A stretch of 64,000 bases of DNA from Kutzneria kofuensis (GCF_014203355.1 NZ_JACHIR010000001.1:3598038-3662037); one strand, 5' to 3'. Shown: positions 18,911 through 28,761, numbered from the stretch's first letter. A program made the numbers and translations. Notes: generated by a model not told the origin, from the letters alone.

Positions 18911-19161
18911 TGCTGGGGCGGCCGCAGCCGGGCGCGGGCGGCCTCGATGGCCTCGTCCGCGCTGGCCATCTCGGGCTTGGTCAGCGGGCCGTACCGGCTC
19001 TCCCAGTACTCCATGGCCGTCAGCCCCTCCTGGTTGAGCACGTGGTGCTCGACGATCCGGGTGACGTAGCTGGCCAGCGCCAGCCGCGCGTCGTCGGCCA
19101 GCTCCTGGACCCGGGGTGCCAGGTCCTCGGGCAGCGTGATCGTCACTCGCTTGCTCGGCAC
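18907..19161 (-). CDS. Ribbon-helix-helix antitoxin-like protein
   Basis: This is an 84-residue protein. The N-terminus KRVTITLPEDLAPRVQELAD is a typical CopG/RHH strand-helix DNA-binding start. The acidic, Glu/Ala-rich C-terminus (TKPEMASADEAIEAARARL) would clamp a PIN partner. It is encoded immediately before the PIN-like gene with overlapping codons and should autorepress the pair. Confidence 0.8.
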   Translation of the reverse strand: MPSKRVTITLPEDLAPRVQELADDARLALASYVTRIVEHHVLNQEGLTAMEYWESRYGPLTKPEMASADEAIEAARARLRPPQQ

Positions 19162-19186
19162 GCCGGACAGTATGGCTGGTTCCGCC

Positions 19187-19858
19187 TCACCGCCGCCGCA
19201 ACCACGCCACGATCACGATCAACAGCACGACGGCGCCGATGACCATCGCCGCCCGCTTGGCCACCGGGACGCCGGCGGCGTCGAGGAGGTCGAGGGGCTC
19301 GGCCTCCCGGGGCGGCAGCGGTGGGGATACCGCCGTCGGCCCTTGCGGAGCGCCCGGCCCGGTCGCGGCGGCCGATTCTTCCTCCGCAACGGGTTCCTCG
19401 GCGACCGGCTCCTCGGCCGGCGCCAGCTTCCCCGCCAGGCACTCCGCGAACCGGTCGAGGATCTTGCCGCCGACCTCGCTGATCATGCCGCGGCCGAACT
19501 GCGCCGGCCGGCCCGTCACGCTCAACTCCGTGACGACCGCGGCGACCGTCTCGCCGCCATCCGCCGCAAGGGTGACCTCCACGGTGGCCGAGGCGGTGCC
19601 GTTGCCGCGGCTGTCCTTGCCGGACGCCTTGATCACCGCCCGCCGGGCCGCCGCATCCGTCGACTCGAACGACCCGGCGCCCTTGTACAGCAAGGCGACC
19701 GGCCCGAGCTTCACCTTGACGGTGCCGGCGAACGACTCCCCGTCCACCGAGGTCAGCGTCGCCCCCGGCATGCAGGGGGCGACGCGCTGTGGATCGAGCA
19801 GCGCCGACCACACCTCGTCGATCGGCGCCGCCACCCGGAACTGATGTTCCAACCGCAC
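19187..19858 (-). CDS. coxG: CoxG-type SRPBCC carbon monoxide dehydrogenase accessory protein
   Basis: The product has 223 residues. Residues 1-145 form an SRPBCC/CoxG domain (MRLEHQFRVAAPIDEVWSAL, CMPGA, GRGMISEVGGKILDRFAECL). An acidic Pro/Glu linker leads to a C-terminal membrane anchor (AAMVIGAVVLLIVIVAWLRRR). CoxG proteins tether CO dehydrogenase to the inner membrane face and help move electrons to menaquinone. It is last in the cox operon, 3 bp after coxM. Confidence 0.9.
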   Translation of the reverse strand: MRLEHQFRVAAPIDEVWSALLDPQRVAPCMPGATLTSVDGESFAGTVKVKLGPVALLYKGAGSFESTDAAARRAVIKASGKDSRGNGTASATVEVTLAADGGETVAAVVTELSVTGRPAQFGRGMISEVGGKILDRFAECLAGKLAPAEEPVAEEPVAEEESAAATGPGAPQGPTAVSPPLPPREAEPLDLLDAAGVPVAKRAAMVIGAVVLLIVIVAWLRRR

Positions 19859-19861
19859 CTG

Positions 19862-20716
19862 TCAGCCTCCGACCGCCATCGTCAACGCCCGTCCGGTCAG
19901 CACCTTCGCCAGCTGGCTCCGGTACTCCGCGTCCCCGTTGCCGTCCGTGCCGGGGCTCGTGCCCTCCGCGGCGTGTTCGGCCGCCGCCCGCAACACATCC
20001 GCACCGGCCTGCTGCCCGATCAACGCCTGCTCGACGCCGACCGCCCGCACCGGAACCGATGCCATGTTCGTCAGCCCGATCCGCGCGTCGGCGATCTTGC
20101 CGCCGCTGACCTGCAGCGAGACGCCGACGGCCACGATCGACCACGCCTGCGCGACACGGTTGAACTTCTCGTAGTGCGACAGCCATCCCGTGTGCTTGGG
20201 GACCTTCACGGCGACGAGCAGTTCGTCCGGCGACAACGAGGTCGTGAAGTAGTCCACGAAGAACTCGCTCGCCGGCACATCCCGCCGCCCCGCCGGGCCT
20301 TCGACCACCATGACCGCGCCCAGCGCCAACGCCGGCGCGAGCAGGTCGCCGGCCGGATCCGCGTGCGCCAGCGAACCGCCGAACGTGCCGCGGTGCCGCA
20401 CCTGCGGATCCGCCACGGTCTCCGTGGCCCGCGCGATCAGCGAGGCATGGTCCTGCACAAGGTGATCACGTGACACGTCGTAGTGCGTGGTCATCGCGCC
20501 GATCACCAGGTTGTCGCCGTCCTCGCGCACGCCGCGAAGCTCAGGCACCCGCCCGAGATCGACCAGCACCGTCGGCGCGGCCAAGCGCATGCGCAGCACC
20601 GGAAGCAGGCTCTGCCCACCGGCCAGCACCTTCGCGTCCTCGCCGGCGTCGGCCAGCGCGCGAACCGCTTCCTCCACAGTGGACGGTCGGACGTAGTCGA
20701 ACGCGGCCGGGATCAT
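19862..20716 (-). CDS. coxM: CO dehydrogenase-type medium subunit (FAD-binding)
   Basis: This is a 284-residue FAD subunit. The FAD loops KVLAGGQSLLPVL and RHRGTFGGSLAHADPAGDL are intact. The C-terminal CoxM domain ends LAKVLTGRALTMAVGG. ATG 20716 overlaps the coxL stop by ATGA, which fixes the start. It passes electrons from the iron-sulfur subunit to FAD. Confidence 0.95.
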   Translation of the reverse strand: MIPAAFDYVRPSTVEEAVRALADAGEDAKVLAGGQSLLPVLRMRLAAPTVLVDLGRVPELRGVREDGDNLVIGAMTTHYDVSRDHLVQDHASLIARATETVADPQVRHRGTFGGSLAHADPAGDLLAPALALGAVMVVEGPAGRRDVPASEFFVDYFTTSLSPDELLVAVKVPKHTGWLSHYEKFNRVAQAWSIVAVGVSLQVSGGKIADARIGLTNMASVPVRAVGVEQALIGQQAGADVLRAAAEHAAEGTSPGTDGNGDAEYRSQLAKVLTGRALTMAVGG

Positions 20717-23136
20717 CGGATGCCTCCTTCGATCGAGCCGAGGCCGCCGCCGGCCTGTCCGCCGCCGGTGTCCGCCGCTCGCCCGTGGATCGCGCTCCAC
20801 ACCCGGAACGGCGTGCACGGCATCTCGATGTCGTTGACGCCCATGTGCCGCACCGCGTCCACGACTGCGTTGACCACCGCCGGCGTGGAGGCGATCGTGC
20901 CGGCCTCGCCAACTCCCTTGACGCCCAACGGGTTTGTCGTCGACGGCGTCTCCGTCCGGTCCGTCACGAACGACGGCAGGTCCGCCGCCGACGGCAGCAG
21001 GTAGTCGGCGAAGGTGCCGGTGGTGAGGGTGCCGTTCTCGTCGTGGACGGCCTCCTCGAACAACGCCTGGGCGATGCCCTGCGCCAGCCCGCCGTGCACC
21101 TGGCCCTCGACGATCAGCGGGTTCACGACCTTGCCGACGTCGTCGACGCAGACGTACTTGCGGATAGTGATCCGGCCGGTCTCGGTGTCCACTTCAGTCG
21201 CACAGAGGTGGGTTCCGTGCGGGAACGAGAAGTTCTCTGGGTCGAAGGTCGCCTCCGAGTCCAGACTCGGCTCCACGCCGTCGGGCAGGTCGTGCGCGGC
21301 GAACACTGCCAGCGCGATGTCGCCGATGCCGGTGCCCTTGTCCGTGCCGCGCACGGTGAACCGACCGTTGGCGAAGTCGAGGTCGTCCTCGCTGCACTCC
21401 AGCATGTGCGCGGCGATCTTGCGCGCCTTGGCAATCACCTTGTCGGCCGCCTTCACGACGGCGATCGCGCCGACGGTCAGCGAGCGGGAACCGTAGGTGT
21501 CCATGCCCTTGTGCGACGACTGGGTGTCGCCGTGCAGCACCTCGACGTCCTCGAACGGCACGCCGAGCTGGTCGGCCACAATCTGGCTCCACGCCGTCTC
21601 ATGTCCCTGCCCGTGCGGCGACGATCCCGTGACGACCTCGACCTTGCCACTGGGCAGCATGCGAATCGCCGCGTGTTCCCAACCGCCGGCCCCGTACGAC
21701 AGCGAGCCCAGCACCCGGGACGGCGCCAGTCCGCACATCTCCGTGAAGGTGGAGATCCCGATGCCCAGCTGCACGGAGTCGCCGCGGTCGCGGCGCTCCG
21801 CCTGCTCCCGCCGCAAGCCGTCGTAGTCGAACAGCTCCTTGGCCTTGTCGGTGGCGGCCTCGTAGTTGCCGGAGTCGTAGGTCAGGCCGCAGACCGTGGT
21901 GAACGGGAACTCCTCGTGCTTGATCCAGTTCTTCTCCCGGATCGCCATCGGATCCATGCCCAGCTCCGCCGCCAGCTCGTCCATCAGGCGCTCGATGGCG
22001 AAGGTGGCCTCGGGGCGGCCTGCGCCGCGGTAGGCGTCGGTCATCACCTTGTTGGTGAACACGTTGGTGCAGCTGAACCGGTAGGCCGGGATCTTGTAGA
22101 TGGCGTTGTACATGAACGCGCCGAGGATCGGAATGCCCGGCGTCACCAGGCTCAGGTACGCGCCCATGTCCGCGAGCAGGTCGACCTTCAACCCGGTGAT
22201 CGTGCCGTCGCGGGTGGCCGACATGGTCAGCCGCTGGATCTGGTCGCGACCGTGGTGGGCGGTCGCCAGCGACTCGGTGCGGGTCTCGGTGTACTTCACC
22301 GGTTTGCCCAGCCGCCGGGCCATCAGGAAGACGAGCATCTCCTCCGGCGTCACCTGCAGCTTGCCGCCGAAGCCGCCGCCGACGTCCGGCGCGATCACGC
22401 GGACCTTGTGCTCCGGCACACCCAGGGTCAGCGCCAGCATCAGCCGCAGGATGTGCGGCACCTGGGTCGCCGACCACAGCGTGAACTGCTCGCCGGTCGG
22501 ATCGCACAGCACCGACCGCGGCTCCATGAACGCCGGGATCAGCCGCTGCTGTCGAAACTTTCGCTCGATGACGACCTCGCCCGCGGCGATCGCCTCGTCG
22601 ACGTTGCCGCCGGTGCCGGCCTCGGCCGAGTCGAACACCCAGAGCGCGTTCTTGTTGGTGCCCAGGGATTCGTGCACGAGCGGCGCGCCGTCGGCGACCG
22701 CCGCCTCCATGTCCAGCACCACCGGCAGCTCGTCGTAGTCGACGTCGATGGCCTCCAGCGCGTCGTGCGCCTCGGCCGCCGACCGGGCGACGACGATCGC
22801 CACCGCCTCGCCCGCGTAGTTGACCGTGTCGACGGCGATCGACGGGTGCGGTGGGGTCTTCATGTCGGCGGTGATCGCCCACGCACAGGGCAGACTGCCC
22901 TGCTCGTCGGCCAGATCCGCGCCGGTGACGACGGCCAGCACGCCGGACATGCCGCGCGCCGCCTCGGTGTTGATGCCGGTGATCCTGGCGTGCGCCACCG
23001 GGCTGCGCAGAATCGCCATGTGCACCAGGCCGGGCAGCGTGATGTTGTCCGTCCAGCGGGTACGGCCGGTGATCAGGCGGGCGTCTTCCTTGCGGCGCCG
23101 GGACTTTCCTACCTCAGGCTCGGCGGTGGCGGTCAT
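20713..23136 (-). CDS. coxL: CO dehydrogenase-type large subunit, form II (molybdopterin)
   Basis: This is an 807-residue molybdopterin-binding subunit of the xanthine dehydrogenase/CoxL family ([51 protein letters not shown]). The active-site loop is AYRGAGR at residues 368-374. King and Weber assign AYxGAGR to form II, while true aerobic CO dehydrogenase (form I) has AYxCSFR with a Cys-bound copper. The physiological substrate is therefore open and may be a purine, aldehyde or aromatic rather than CO. Starts and stops overlap coxS and coxM by ATGA. Confidence 0.95.
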   Translation of the reverse strand: MTATAEPEVGKSRRRKEDARLITGRTRWTDNITLPGLVHMAILRSPVAHARITGINTEAARGMSGVLAVVTGADLADEQGSLPCAWAITADMKTPPHPSIAVDTVNYAGEAVAIVVARSAAEAHDALEAIDVDYDELPVVLDMEAAVADGAPLVHESLGTNKNALWVFDSAEAGTGGNVDEAIAAGEVVIERKFRQQRLIPAFMEPRSVLCDPTGEQFTLWSATQVPHILRLMLALTLGVPEHKVRVIAPDVGGGFGGKLQVTPEEMLVFLMARRLGKPVKYTETRTESLATAHHGRDQIQRLTMSATRDGTITGLKVDLLADMGAYLSLVTPGIPILGAFMYNAIYKIPAYRFSCTNVFTNKVMTDAYRGAGRPEATFAIERLMDELAAELGMDPMAIREKNWIKHEEFPFTTVCGLTYDSGNYEAATDKAKELFDYDGLRREQAERRDRGDSVQLGIGISTFTEMCGLAPSRVLGSLSYGAGGWEHAAIRMLPSGKVEVVTGSSPHGQGHETAWSQIVADQLGVPFEDVEVLHGDTQSSHKGMDTYGSRSLTVGAIAVVKAADKVIAKARKIAAHMLECSEDDLDFANGRFTVRGTDKGTGIGDIALAVFAAHDLPDGVEPSLDSEATFDPENFSFPHGTHLCATEVDTETGRITIRKYVCVDDVGKVVNPLIVEGQVHGGLAQGIAQALFEEAVHDENGTLTTGTFADYLLPSAADLPSFVTDRTETPSTTNPLGVKGVGEAGTIASTPAVVNAVVDAVRHMGVNDIEMPCTPFRVWSAIHGRAADTGGGQAGGGLGSIEGGIR

Positions 23137-23642
23137 TCGCCACCCCCGACGGTCTCGTGCTCCGGCTGCCGCTCCCCCGCCGGCTTCAGCCGGTGCGCCG
23201 CGTCCTGGACCGCGCGCACGATGTTCTGGTAGCCGGTGCAGCGGCAGAGGTTGCCCTCCAGCCCGTGCCGCACGGTCCGCTCGTCCGGATCGGGATCGTC
23301 GGCGAGCAGGTCGATCGCCTGCATGATCATGCCCGGCGTGCAGAACCCGCACTGCAGGGCGTGGTTGTCGTGGAACGCCTGCTGCACGGGGTGCAGCCGG
23401 CCGTCCCGGGCCAGTCCCTCGATGGTGGTGATCTCACAGCCGTCGGCCTGCACCGCGAGCATCGAGCACGACTTCACGCTGTGCCCGTCCACGTGCACCG
23501 TGCAGGCCCCGCAGTTGCTGGTGTCGCAACCGACGACCGTGCCGACCTTGCCGAGCGTCTCCCGCAGGTGCTGCACCAGCAGCGTGCGCGGCTCGACCTC
23601 GTCGGTGTAGCTCACCCCGTCCACGACCATGGTGATTCGCAT
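23133..23642 (-). CDS. coxS: CO dehydrogenase-type small subunit (2x[2Fe-2S])
   Basis: At 169 residues this has the family length. The N-terminal plant-type cluster is [21 protein letters not shown]. The C-terminal cluster uses CGFCTPGM and [10 protein letters not shown]. It shuttles electrons from the molybdenum centre to FAD. ATG 23642 has GGAGG 5 bp upstream. Confidence 0.96.
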   Translation of the reverse strand: MRITMVVDGVSYTDEVEPRTLLVQHLRETLGKVGTVVGCDTSNCGACTVHVDGHSVKSCSMLAVQADGCEITTIEGLARDGRLHPVQQAFHDNHALQCGFCTPGMIMQAIDLLADDPDPDERTVRHGLEGNLCRCTGYQNIVRAVQDAAHRLKPAGERQPEHETVGGGE

Positions 23643-23807
23643 GTCGCCTCCAGGCAGCGTCGAGCCCGGCCGGCGGCCCACCACCGCGTCGTGACCGGGC
23701 TCACAACCCGAGCCTGCTCCGGTCGACCGGAGGAGACAACCATCCACGCAGATGCGGCAGAGCCGCAGGATTCTCCCCGCACCTACGGCATTCCGCCACC
23801 AGGCGAT

Positions 23808-23860
23808 GTTGGGAAAGGACCATTCCTGACGTTGAACGTCAGGAATGGTCCTTTCCCAAC
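23808..23860. terminator. Long palindrome between coxI and coxS, copy 1 of a dispersed family
   Basis: A 24-bp perfect stem (left arm from 23808, core GGAAAGGACCATTCC) has loop TTGAA. It lies inside the cox operon, after coxI and before coxS, so it may attenuate or process the message. The same core recurs at 46495-46537. Confidence 0.8.
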
Positions 23861-23872
23861 GTCACATCGGGG

Positions 23873-24991
23873 TCAGGCGGTGCGGTGGATGGGGCCGTCG
23901 GAGTGGGCCAGTCGGTCGCCGCGGCCGCCCCAGCGCAAGGCGATGATCTCCGCGGCGATCGACACCGCGGTCTCCTCCGGGGTCCGGGCGCCGAGATCCA
24001 GGCCGATCGGCGAGGACAGCCGGGCCAGGTCGTCGTCGGTCAGCCCGGCTTCCCGCAGCCGGGCCAGCCGGTCGTCGTGGGTGCGCCGGGACCCCATCGC
24101 GCCGACGTAGGCGACGTCGAGTCGCAGCGCCACCTCCAGCACCGGCACGTCGAACTTCGGGTCGTGGGTGAGCACCGCGATCACCGTGCGGTGGTCGATC
24201 CGGCCCGCCTCGGCCTCCTGCACCAGGTACCGGTGCGGCCAGTCGACGATCACCTCGTCGGCGTCCGGGAACCGGCCCTTCGTGGCGAACACCGCCCGCG
24301 CGTCGCAGACCGTCACGCGGTAGCCGAGGTACGCGCCGAGCCGGACCATCGCGGCGGCGAAGTCGATCGCGCCGAACACCAGCATGCGCGGCGGCGGCTC
24401 GAAGGAGTTGACGAACACCGCCATGCCCTCGCCGCGGCGCTGCCCGTCGGGGCCGTAGTGCAGCAACCCGCTACGGCCGCTGGCCAGCATGCCGCGGGCG
24501 TCGTCGGTGACGGCGTCGTCGATCCGGGCCGAGCCGAGGTCGCCGGCGCGGCGGTCCGGCCACACCACCAGGTGCCGGCCGATCAGCGCCTCGTCGGGGT
24601 GCTCGACGACGGTCGTCACGGCCACCGGCTCCTCGGCCCGCACCGACGCGACGACGTCGGCCAGTTCGGGGAAACGCTTGCCGTCGACCCGTTCGACGAA
24701 CACGTCGAGGATGCCGCCACAGGTCAGGCCGACCGCGAAGGCGTCGTCGTCGCTGACGCCGTAGCGCTGCAGCACCGGCCGCCCGTCGGCGATCACCTGC
24801 TGCGCCAGCTCGTACACCGCGCCCTCGACGCAGCCGCCGGACACGCTGCCGGACACCTGGCCGTCGTCGGCGACGAGCATCGCCGCCCCGGGCTGGCGCG
24901 GCGCTGAACGGAAGGTCGCGACCACCGTGCCGAGCGCGGTCGGCCGGCCCTCCTGCCAGTTCTCGTCGACCTTGTCGAGAACGTCACGCAC
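23873..24991 (-). CDS. XdhC/CoxI-family molybdenum cofactor maturation factor
   Basis: The 372-residue product has the XdhC layout. The N-terminal domain reads RSAPRQPGAAMLVADDGQVSGS with SGGCVEGAVYELA and GLTCGGILDVFVE. A C-terminal Rossmann domain follows (RMLVFGAIDFAAAMVRLGAYLGYRV, VLTHDPKFDVPVL, YVGAMGSRRTH). Such proteins sulfurate and insert molybdopterin into XDH-type large subunits. The start overlaps the coxE stop by 8 bp. Confidence 0.92.
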   Translation of the reverse strand: MRDVLDKVDENWQEGRPTALGTVVATFRSAPRQPGAAMLVADDGQVSGSVSGGCVEGAVYELAQQVIADGRPVLQRYGVSDDDAFAVGLTCGGILDVFVERVDGKRFPELADVVASVRAEEPVAVTTVVEHPDEALIGRHLVVWPDRRAGDLGSARIDDAVTDDARGMLASGRSGLLHYGPDGQRRGEGMAVFVNSFEPPPRMLVFGAIDFAAAMVRLGAYLGYRVTVCDARAVFATKGRFPDADEVIVDWPHRYLVQEAEAGRIDHRTVIAVLTHDPKFDVPVLEVALRLDVAYVGAMGSRRTHDDRLARLREAGLTDDDLARLSSPIGLDLGARTPEETAVSIAAEIIALRWGGRGDRLAHSDGPIHRTA

Positions 24992-26057
24992 GCCGCACCT
25001 CCGTCAGCAATTCGTCCAGCGTGGCCAGGCTGTGCCCGGCCAGCAGCCGGTCGACGTGCGGCAATGCCGCGCGGATACCGGACTGTACCGGGGCGTAGCC
25101 CGCATGGCCGACATGCGGGTTGACCCACAGGACGGCATGGGCGAGCCGGCGCAGCCGGGCCAGTTGCTCGCCGAGCAGCCGCGCGTCGCCACGCTCCCAC
25201 CCGTCCGAGAACACCACCGTGACAGCCTGCCGCGCCAGTCCCCGCTGCCCCCAGCGATCGAGAAATGCCCTGAGGGTCTCGCCGAGTCGGGTACCACCGG
25301 CGAAATCGGGCACTGCCTTGGCGGCCGCGGCGAGCGCCTGGTCGGGATCGCGCATTCGCAGCTGCCGACTCACGCGGGTCAGGCGGGTACCGAGCGTGAA
25401 CGCTTCGGTGCTCGGCGGGGAGCGCCGGACGACGGCGTGCGCGAACCTCAGCAGCGCGTCGGAGTACGGGGTCATCGAGCCGGAGACGTCGATCAGCAGC
25501 ACCAGCCGCCTCGGTCGCAAGCGCTTGCGGCGGTAGCGCAGGCGGACCGGTTCGCCGCCGGATCGCAGCAGTTCACGCAGGGTCTCATCGGGATCGAGCC
25601 GGCCGGTGCGCGATCGTCGTGTTCGGACGCTTCGCCGCAGCGGAGGATCGGTTCTCAGTGTCGCCAGAAGTTCCCTCAGCGCGGCGCCGTCCAGGGTGGT
25701 GACGTCCCGCCGGCGCAGGATTTCGGTGTCGCTGGCGGCTACTTTCAGTTCCGGCACGTCCGCGTCGCCCTCGCCCGACACCGGGGCCACCAGCGGCGCG
25801 CTGGTCGCCGTCCTTCGCCGGGTACGGCCGTTGCTGGCGGTGTGCACCGGGACGGCGCCGAACCAGGCGGCGAAGGCCGCGTCGTAGCCGGGGATGTCGT
25901 CCGGTTCGGCGCACAGGCTCAGCCGCCCCGCCCAGTACACCTGGCTCGGCTGCGCCACGTCGACATGGCTCAGCGCCGCCAGATACGCCTGCACCCGCAC
26001 CGGGTCCGCCCGCAGCACCGCGGCGAACCCCGCCAGGCCGGGCAGCGGGTCCGTCAT
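24984..26057 (-). CDS. coxE: CoxE-like von Willebrand factor A protein
   Basis: This is a 357-residue VWA protein of the CoxE family. A basic linker (RLRYRRKRLRPRR) precedes the VWA domain with MIDAS motif DVSGSM and a later VVFSDGWERGD. CoxD (MoxR AAA+) and CoxE act together to mature the molybdenum active site. It lies 16 bp after coxD. Confidence 0.92.
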   Translation of the reverse strand: MTDPLPGLAGFAAVLRADPVRVQAYLAALSHVDVAQPSQVYWAGRLSLCAEPDDIPGYDAAFAAWFGAVPVHTASNGRTRRRTATSAPLVAPVSGEGDADVPELKVAASDTEILRRRDVTTLDGAALRELLATLRTDPPLRRSVRTRRSRTGRLDPDETLRELLRSGGEPVRLRYRRKRLRPRRLVLLIDVSGSMTPYSDALLRFAHAVVRRSPPSTEAFTLGTRLTRVSRQLRMRDPDQALAAAAKAVPDFAGGTRLGETLRAFLDRWGQRGLARQAVTVVFSDGWERGDARLLGEQLARLRRLAHAVLWVNPHVGHAGYAPVQSGIRAALPHVDRLLAGHSLATLDELLTEVRRA

Positions 26058-26073
26058 CTTCGAATAATGCGAC

Positions 26074-26931
26074 TCAGGCCAGCAGCGCGTCCAACCCCTT
26101 GGCCACCACCCGGTCCGCGTCCTCCCGGTACTTCAGCACCGCGCCGAGCGTGACGGCCGCCGACTCCACGTCCAGGATCGGCCGGTCCAGGGCCAGCAAC
26201 GCCTGCGCCCAGTCCAGCGACTCGGCCACCCCCGGCGGCTTCAGCAGCTCCGCCGCCCGCATCCGGGACACCGCCGTCGCGACCTGGGTGGCCAGGGACT
26301 CCGTCAGCTCCGGCAGCCGCCGCCGCAGGATCGCCACCTCGCGGGCCAGGCCCGGATGCTCGAGCCAGTGGTAGAGGCAGCGCCGCCTCACCGCGTCGTG
26401 CACCTCGCGGGTCCGGTTGGACGTCAACACCACCACCGGCGGCTCCTCGGCGCGGATCTCCCCCAGCTCGGGGATGCTGACCGCGTGCTCGCTGAGCACC
26501 TCCAGCAGGAATGCCTCGAACTCGTCGTCGGCGCGGTCGATCTCGTCCACCAGCAGCACGCAGCCCGGCGTCTCCAGGGCCTGCAGCAGCGGCCGGGCCA
26601 GCAGGAACCGCCGCGTGTACAGCTCCGCCTCGGTATCGTCGGTCCGGCCCTGGGCCTCCATCGCCCGCAGGTGCAGCAGCTGGCGCGGGAAGTCCCAGTC
26701 GTACAGCGCGCGGGCGGCGTCGATGCCCTCGTGGCACTGCAGCCGGATCAGGGAGGTGCCCAGGGCGTCGGCCAGGGCCTTGGCCAGCGCCGTCTTGCCG
26801 GTGCCGGGCTCGCCCTCGCAGAACAGCGGCCGGCGCATCCGCAGCGCCAGGAACGCCGCGGTGGCCAGCCCCTCGTCCGCGAGGTAGCCGACCCGGTCCA
26901 GCGCCGCGGCCAGCTCACCCGGGGTGTCCAT
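26074..26931 (-). CDS. coxD: CoxD-like MoxR AAA+ ATPase
   Basis: This is a 285-residue MoxR-type AAA+ chaperone: Walker A EGEPGTGKTALAKAL, Walker B VLLVDEIDRAD, sensor 1 VVVLTSNRTRE, and RRRCLYHWLEHP. It pairs with the VWA protein CoxE to mature the dehydrogenase. It is the first gene of the operon. A -10-like TACCCT (26939-26944, minus strand) ends 7 bp before ATG 26931, indicating a leaderless operon promoter. Confidence 0.93.
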   Translation of the reverse strand: MDTPGELAAALDRVGYLADEGLATAAFLALRMRRPLFCEGEPGTGKTALAKALADALGTSLIRLQCHEGIDAARALYDWDFPRQLLHLRAMEAQGRTDDTEAELYTRRFLLARPLLQALETPGCVLLVDEIDRADDEFEAFLLEVLSEHAVSIPELGEIRAEEPPVVVLTSNRTREVHDAVRRRCLYHWLEHPGLAREVAILRRRLPELTESLATQVATAVSRMRAAELLKPPGVAESLDWAQALLALDRPILDVESAAVTLGAVLKYREDADRVVAKGLDALLA

Positions 26932-27014
26932 GGCTTGAAGGGTAGGCCCATCTCCGGGTCGAACCAGGGACGAACCCCGATGGCACGGGCCCGCCGCGGC
27001 GGCAGTCTGGTGGC

Positions 27015-27248
27015 ATGACGACGACGAACAACATCCTGAACGAGGCCGGCGACAAGATGCGCACCTTCCGCCGCAGCCGGGAGAACCGAATGCTGGCCGG
27101 CGTGTGCGGCGGCGCCGCCGAGCTGCTGGGCGTGGACGCCGCCCTGCTGCGGGTCGGCATGGTGGTCGGCACCGTGTTCTTCGCCGGCGCCGGCATCGTC
27201 CTCTACGCGGCCTGCTGGCTGTTGGTCCCCGAGGCCGAGAGTGAGTGA
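27015..27248 (+). CDS. PspC-domain small membrane protein
   Basis: The product has 77 residues. The PspC motif FRRSRENRMLAGVCGGAAELLGVDAALLRVGMVV is followed by one hydrophobic segment (TVFFAGAGIVLYAACWLLVP). Proteins of this family are envelope-stress components. It is divergent from coxD, with only 83 bp between the two starts. Confidence 0.88.
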   Translation: MTTTNNILNEAGDKMRTFRRSRENRMLAGVCGGAAELLGVDAALLRVGMVVGTVFFAGAGIVLYAACWLLVPEAESE

Positions 27249-27255
27249 GCCGGGC

Positions 27256-27296
27256 GAGTGACCCGGGACCTTCGAGGGGTAGATCCCGGGTCACTC
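27256..27296. terminator. Terminator between pspC and the GGDEF gene
   Basis: A perfect 13-bp stem (GAGTGACCCGGGA and its complement) with a 15-nt loop lies between convergent genes. Confidence 0.88.
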
Positions 27297-27315
27297 CCAT
27301 GAGCGGTACTCGGTT

Positions 27316-28632
27316 CTAGGCCGCGTCCCGCTTGTCCACAGTGGTCACGACGCGGTTCCGCCCGGTTCGCTTCGCCCGGTACACGGCCGTGTCGGCGGCC
27401 AACAACAACCGTTCCATCGTCGTGCCGCTGCTGCGGTGCACGGCGACGCCGATCGAACAGGACAGTCCGGCGATCGGCACACCTTCCTGCGGCGCCATCA
27501 CGTACAGCGCGCCGACGGTCTTGCGGATCCGTTCGGCGACCACGAGCGCGCCGGCCTCGTCGACGCCGGGCAGCAGCACCACGAACTCCTCGCCGCCGAA
27601 CCGGCCGACGGCGTCGTCCGCCCGCACCTGGTTCTTCACGGCCGTGGCAACGGACTTCAGCACGGCGTCGCCGGCGAGATGCCCGTAGGTGTCGTTGACC
27701 CGCTTGAAGTGATCGAGGTCGACCATCAGCACGCCGACCGTCGCCCGCTGATCCTGCTTGCTGCGGGCCAACTCCTGCGATGCCAGGTGGTGCCAGGTGA
27801 TGGCGTTGAGCAGACCCGTCTTCACGTCGATGGTCGCCGCCGCCTCCAGCTCCTTGACCAGCACGCTGCGGTGCAGCACGACGATCGGGCAGAACAGCAG
27901 CACCGTGAACAGCGGCTGGTACACCAGGGTGAGCGCGGTCAGCCCGCCGAGACAGAGCGTGGTCAACTCCAGCGCGTTGTCGTCCCAGCTGCCGAACAGC
28001 TCGGTCAGCGGAGCGTTGCCCCGGTTGCGCAGGTTGATGGACACGGCCAGCAACAGGGCGTCCACCAGCTCGAAGGTCAGCCCGCCCAGCAGGCACGCCA
28101 GCGTGACGCTCCAGCTCCACTCCGGCAGCCGCTCGGCCAGCGGCGTGCCGGCGACGGTGCTGGCGGCGAGGCAGGCCACGATCGCCGCGCTCGCGCCGAA
28201 CACCGTGCGGTAGAGGGTGACGTTGTGCAGGTGCTGCCAGATCCGCAGCCACATGTGCGTGTACAGCGCGACGCAGAGCACGGCGACCAGCTGCGGCGGC
28301 AGCATCAGCACCGCGGGGATCAGCCAGATCGACGTCATGTTGATGTGCGTTGAGCCGCTCATCCGGCGGCGGTCCCGCTCGATCCGCCGGGACAGCTCGG
28401 CCTGCACCATGCCCAGTGCCAGCAGGACGGCGAAGCGGACGAGGGCCACGTCGGTGATCTCGCCGCGGGTGAAGGAGGCCAGGGCCGCGACGAGCGCTAT
28501 CGCCTCCACCAGAACGGCGTAGGCGATCCAGCGCGCCGGCAGCTCCCACAGCTCGAATCCGGCCATGCGGTCTATGAGCCCGTAACGATCGACCCCTTTC
28601 GGAGAGGATCTGGACTGGCTCATACTTGACAC
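27316..28632 (-). CDS. Membrane diguanylate cyclase (GGDEF)
   Basis: The product has 438 residues. An N-terminal multi-spanning sensor (about 30-265, seven or eight hydrophobic segments) is followed by a GGDEF domain from about 268 (IDVKTGLLNAITWH, MVDLDHFKRVNDTYGH). The catalytic motif is intact as GGEEF. RADD precedes it by five residues and fits the RxxD inhibitory site, so feedback inhibition by c-di-GMP is expected. No EAL domain is present. GTG 28632 is preferred because AGGGGG lies 5 bp upstream; ATG 28623 is the alternative. Confidence 0.93.
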   Translation of the reverse strand: MSSMSQSRSSPKGVDRYGLIDRMAGFELWELPARWIAYAVLVEAIALVAALASFTRGEITDVALVRFAVLLALGMVQAELSRRIERDRRRMSGSTHINMTSIWLIPAVLMLPPQLVAVLCVALYTHMWLRIWQHLHNVTLYRTVFGASAAIVACLAASTVAGTPLAERLPEWSWSVTLACLLGGLTFELVDALLLAVSINLRNRGNAPLTELFGSWDDNALELTTLCLGGLTALTLVYQPLFTVLLFCPIVVLHRSVLVKELEAAATIDVKTGLLNAITWHHLASQELARSKQDQRATVGVLMVDLDHFKRVNDTYGHLAGDAVLKSVATAVKNQVRADDAVGRFGGEEFVVLLPGVDEAGALVVAERIRKTVGALYVMAPQEGVPIAGLSCSIGVAVHRSSGTTMERLLLAADTAVYRAKRTGRNRVVTTVDKRDAA

Positions 28633-28761
28633 GTCGCCCCCTTATTTCGACCGCCGTGTCCAGTGTTCAGCCGGGCACGGCAGATTCGCTAGGTTCATCC
28701 GGGTGAGTTCACAACCGTGATCGGGAGGGTTCGCCATGGCCGCAACGCGAAAGACACGCGA

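Noticed and set aside
16848-19161. XPB helicase plus toxin-like pair as a defence island
   Set aside because: XPB belongs to the repair-linked neighbourhood of actinobacteria, and the two units are convergent and separately transcribed.
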